DNA of 64,000 nt from the NCBI GenBank assembly GCA_037367355.1, contig CM074696.1, forward strand, positions 1,736,001-1,800,000, written 5' to 3'. Source of the DNA: Neoscytalidium dimidiatum (lineage: Eukaryota > Ascomycota > Dothideomycetes > Botryosphaeriales > Botryosphaeriaceae). Below are positions 60,858 to 64,000 of the stretch, piece after piece (the stretch's first letter is position 1; every line of letters starts with the position of its first letter). The notes under the pieces were generated by a model. The model did no database searches and was not told where the DNA came from. It was given only the letters and a program-made list of their open reading frames with translations. The translations under genes were made by a program, and so were the position numbers.

Positions 60858-62003
60858 TCAAACATACAATCTTAGGAACTCAACAAGAGTCATGATTGCC
60901 ATGGCCTGGCCGTACGGCATGCTTGTCCTCTCGATGTCGAAGTAGTGCTTGTAATCGCGGCCCATGCCGGTGCCGAAACTTGTGTCGAGCAGCTCCCCGT
61001 CGTCACTGATCTTGGCCAGGACGGCCTTGGTGGCCTTGATGGCGACGTCCTCGTACTCCTTGCCAACGATGTACCGCTTCCGCACCGCCTTGAGGATACC
61101 ATACGCAAAGCCAGCAGTGGCAGACGACTCGACGTAGCTGCCGGCCGACTCGGGCTCGTCGAGCAGCGTCCGCCACAAGCCGTCCTCCGTCTGCAGATCC
61201 TTGAGGGCGTCGACCTGCGCGCGGAAGATGTCCAGCAAGTACTCCCTCGTCGGGTCGCCCGGCTTGAGATCCAGCAGCTCGATGAAGTCCGGGATCACGA
61301 TGGTCACCCACGAGTTGCCGCGGGCCCAGCGGGCGCGGGCGAAGTTGTGGCCGAGGCTGCCGGCCTCGCCCTTCTCGAACTGCCAGCCGTGGAAGAAGAG
61401 GCCGGAGTCCTTGTCGAACAGGAACTGCATGTGCACGAGGAACTGGCGCTTGGCCTCGTCGACGTACTCGGGCCGGCCGAGCACGAGGCCGATCTTGGCC
61501 AGCGGCATGACGGTCATCATCAGCGTGTCGTCCCACAGCTGGCCCGCGTTCTCCTCCAGGTAGGTGATGTGCTGGAAGCCGCCGAAGGGCGTGCGCGGCA
61601 GGTCGTGCATGGCCCACTCGGCCCACGACTCCAGCCACGGCCGCCAGGTGTCGTCGCGCAGGCGCGGGTCCGCGTACAGGTAGGCCAGCGTCAGGAAGAC
61701 GGACATGGTGTTGATGTTCTTGGTCGTGCCCTCGGCCAGCCGCCCCGCGTACCACGCCTTGATGATGTCGAGCGTCGGTTGCGAGTTGGTCAGCGTGTAG
61801 TACTGGTACAGCCCGTACAGCCCGATGCCGTGCGTCCACTCCCAGTCGTTCCACCCCTTCGTGTCGATCACCCGCCCGTCGGGTAGCCGCAGCAGGAAGT
61901 GGCCCGTCTTGTCGTTGATGTTGACCAGGTTGTCGGTGAGCTTGTGGATGGCGTCGTGGATTGTTCGGGCGGGGAGCCCGTGGACGGTGAGAGCGGTGGG
62001 CAT
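60858..62003 (-). CDS. GH105 unsaturated rhamnogalacturonyl hydrolase-like protein, 381 aa
   Basis: Family GH105 enzymes remove the unsaturated uronic acid left at oligosaccharide ends by pectin (rhamnogalacturonan) lyases. The single-exon protein has the alpha/alpha-barrel landmarks GWNDWEWTHGIGLYGLYQYY, AGQLWDDTLMMTVMPLAKIG, ARARWARGNSWV, DGLWRTLLDEPESAGSYVES and SATAGFAYGI. The acidic WDD residues are likely catalytic. The start was set at the ATG at 62003 (MPTALTVHGLPARTIHDA); the open frame extends upstream only through non-ATG codons. No signal peptide is visible, so intracellular action on imported oligosaccharides is likely. Third codon positions are extremely GC-rich, which creates long antisense frames. 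Confidence 0.88.
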   Translation of the reverse strand: MPTALTVHGLPARTIHDAIHKLTDNLVNINDKTGHFLLRLPDGRVIDTKGWNDWEWTHGIGLYGLYQYYTLTNSQPTLDIIKAWYAGRLAEGTTKNINTMSVFLTLAYLYADPRLRDDTWRPWLESWAEWAMHDLPRTPFGGFQHITYLEENAGQLWDDTLMMTVMPLAKIGLVLGRPEYVDEAKRQFLVHMQFLFDKDSGLFFHGWQFEKGEAGSLGHNFARARWARGNSWVTIVIPDFIELLDLKPGDPTREYLLDIFRAQVDALKDLQTEDGLWRTLLDEPESAGSYVESSATAGFAYGILKAVRKRYIVGKEYEDVAIKATKAVLAKISDDGELLDTSFGTGMGRDYKHYFDIERTSMPYGQAMAIMTLVEFLRLYV

Positions 62004-63137
62004 GGTGGAAGAGGTGGAGGACGTCGATTGGGGGGATGAGGTAGGCTGGTCTGTAGCAAGGCTGGCTGGTGGTAAGGACGCGACTGGATTCAAGTCAAGC
62101 AGGATTGCTAACTGTGTTCTAGATCAAGCACGGTGGTGGCTGATGGCGATTGGAAGCTATCTTCACGTCGGGGCAGCGCGCAGAGCGTCAACTGGGTGCC
62201 GGCAAGCTCTGACGAGAGACTGAGGCGGTGGCTCGCGCGTGGGAAATGTGTTAGCTTTAAGCTGCAGAAGACGCGCATGCTGCACTCATGGTCGGCAGGC
62301 AAGGCGCCGGCGACCCACCGCGTTGGCCGACGCAGCGTGGGACTCTCCCAGTCGAGTAAGCAGCTCTCGTCGGCCTCGCAGCGCGCACCCATGCAACGCT
62401 CAACGCGCCCCTGGTGCTCCCCAGCGCGCCCCCACACCCGCCCACGCGCACTGCACCCCGCCGGTATCTGTTAACCCGAGGCGCGACGAATCCATCGACG
62501 GCTCTTTGCCGGAGGATGCGCGCCAAGCCCATCGCCAAGTTTGGCCACCCCGCCTACCCCGGCCATCCTCTCCGCATCCAGCAACAGAGCCTGCTCCGCT
62601 CCCCGTGGGGCCAATCTGGGGCCCCCTTCGGCCTTTCCCTTCGCCCACCGGTGGCTACGGCGTAAACGGACATGTCGGTGTGGAGCATGCCGTATTGCCT
62701 CGCTTGCAGCACCCCAAGCACCCGCGGGCCTGTCATGCCTCGTCCCGACCGTCGGCTCCCTCCAAGCTTTGTCCTCCTGGGGTCGCCGCCCTGGGAACAC
62801 GCCGTACCGGGTCCCTGGAGTGGTATTCCCATACGAGAGGACGGATAAATGACTGATTAGCTCCCAATACGCCTTCGGTACAGGTATTCCCCGCGCTGGA
62901 CGTGCATCTTGCGCCCCAGACCTTTATATTTGTCCCGAGCGATATCGACAAAGTGTTCTGCAGTAGCTGGAGTCGCTCTGCCGGGTCCCTGTCCTGTCCA
63001 GGCCTCGCGTTGTCTCACTCTTTCTTTTTCTACTCCCTCCTCCCCACCCCATCCTCCTGCTCCTCCCTCCACTCCTCCTTCGGTCAAATCTTTTCGGGGC
63101 CCACTGAGCGTGTGCGCTCCGCTCCCGTACCAACACC
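62004..63137. other. Divergent intergenic region
   Basis: About 1.13 kb between the GH105 gene and the transporter gene. C/T-rich near the transporter start. No gene recognised. Confidence 0.5.
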
Positions 63138-64000
63138 ATGCCCGGCTCTACCGACAATGTGGCCCACGTCGAGCATCTCTCTGCCGACAACCGCGACGAC
63201 AAGAAGCACAGCTCTGATGTTGCTGAGATCGAGAAGGTCCTGTCGAGTGACTTCGACCTCAAGAAGGACAACCCCGACTACGGCCGTCTCGACGCCGAGG
63301 TCGCCAAGTATGCCAGCGCCGTCGCCATCGACATTACGCCCGAGGAGAACAAGAGGTTGAAGAGCATGATCGACAAGCGCGTGCTGCCTGTCATGATCTT
63401 CACCTACTTCCTCCAGGCTCTCGACAAGGGCACCATGAGCTTCGCTAGTATCATGGGCATTCAGGATGATTTGGGTCTGCATGGCCAACAGGTGCGTCTT
63501 TTCCTCTCGTCATCTCCGTCTCGGCAGGGTCAATGCCTGCACCCAGATGTCAGGTGATCCCTGTTGGGAATGCGAAACAACACCACACACAGTTCACGAT
63601 AATCGGCTAACCGCATCCTTGAATTAGTACTCCTGGCTCACGACCTGTATCTACATCGCCGTCTTGATCGTCGAATATCCCACCAACTGGATGATCCAAC
63701 ACGTTCCAATCGCCAAGTATCTCAGCATAAACATCATGCTTTGGTCGGTCGTGCTGGCTCTGCACGCCGCCTGCACGAACTTCGCTTCTATCCTCGCGGT
63801 CCGTACTCTGCTTGGTATTTTCGAGGCCGTCTGCCAGCCCTCTTTCCTGGTCATGAGTTCCATGTGGTACAAGCGTGAGGAGCAAGCTCAGATCGTCACT
63901 TACTGGTATATGGTATGTTCTCACGGCCTAATTCAATAACTTTATTTTTCCTTTACTCACAAGTCTCTCAGATGAACGGTGGCCAGCAGATCGTCGGAGG
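63138..64000 (+). CDS. MFS transporter, allantoate-permease (Dal5)-like, 5' part only
   Basis: The major facilitator family member starts at 63138 and runs off the window. Exons so far are 63138-63491, 63628-63912 and 63972 onward. After an acidic cytosolic N terminus, helix 1 contains VLPVMIFTYFLQALDKGTMS, followed by LTTCIYIAVLIVEYPTNWMI and LGIFEAVCQPSFLVMSSMWY. YWYM-MNGGQQIVGG spans the next splice site. This pattern is that of the anion:cation symporter branch (allantoate, nicotinate, pantothenate and similar permeases). The substrate is not predictable. The GH105 gene is its divergent neighbour, so uptake of a pectin-derived compound is conceivable but unproven. Confidence 0.88.

Noticed and set aside
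60945..61886. 313-codon plus-strand frame opposite the GH105 gene
   Set aside because: Antisense shadow created by extreme third-position GC; Arg/Val/Leu/Gly low-complexity translation.
60858..62093. Longer GH105 start at 62093
   Set aside because: That start would be a TTG codon; the ATG at 62003 fits the domain start.

Overview
The window is nuclear DNA of a filamentous ascomycete (Pezizomycotina; the protein families point to Dothideomycetes, probably Pleosporales, which is inference). The reasons are short GT-AG introns of about 50-90 nt with clear branch sites, GC-rich coding exons, single-gene transcription units on both strands, and fungal families such as a Rad9 checkpoint clamp subunit, Dad4, Got1, Arp5/Ies6, a DUF3292 protein, an F-box/leucine-rich protein and BTB paralogues. 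Exon coordinates quoted here were worked out by hand from splice signals and checked for reading-frame continuity.

Layout. 0.1-8.6 kb: F-box/LRR gene (-), rad9 (+), a 57-aa membrane microprotein (+), a conserved one-TM protein (-) and a Myb/SANT-like protein (+). 8.6-10.9 kb: gene-free. 10.9-14.7 kb: a Baeyer-Villiger-type monooxygenase (+) facing a UbiA-type prenyltransferase (-), with diverged tandem repeats between them. 15.5-16.6 kb: first BTB gene (-). 17.2-29.2 kb: housekeeping block with got1, ies6, dad4, arp5, a DUF3292 gene and a mitochondrial ABC1/UbiB (ADCK2/Cqd1-like) gene. 29.7-41.5 kb: BTB array with three intact genes and at least four decayed copies. 41.9-44.2 kb: an uncertain minus-strand gene and an acidic nuclear-type protein. 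44.9-48.5 kb: decayed kinase-like and hypothetical genes. 50.9-53.5 kb: sulfate permease. 53.5-57.0 kb: gene-free with palindromic repeats. 57.0-64 kb: DAHP synthase, a conserved small acidic protein, a GH105 hydrolase and the start of an MFS transporter cut by the window end.

How the genes relate. Arp5 and Ies6 form one module of the INO80 remodeller and are encoded 1 kb apart here, with the kinetochore gene dad4 between them. The monooxygenase/prenyltransferase pair resembles a fragment of a meroterpenoid-type pathway, but no synthase is visible. The most unusual content is the BTB array. All four intact copies keep a C-terminal C-x2-C-x(10-13)-C-x3-H motif. Three of them, plus one pseudogene, also keep an upstream C-x2-C pair at near-constant spacing. 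Relics of the same family, most of them outside any long open frame, lie between the genes, and a short palindromic repeat family occurs in the same intervals and elsewhere.
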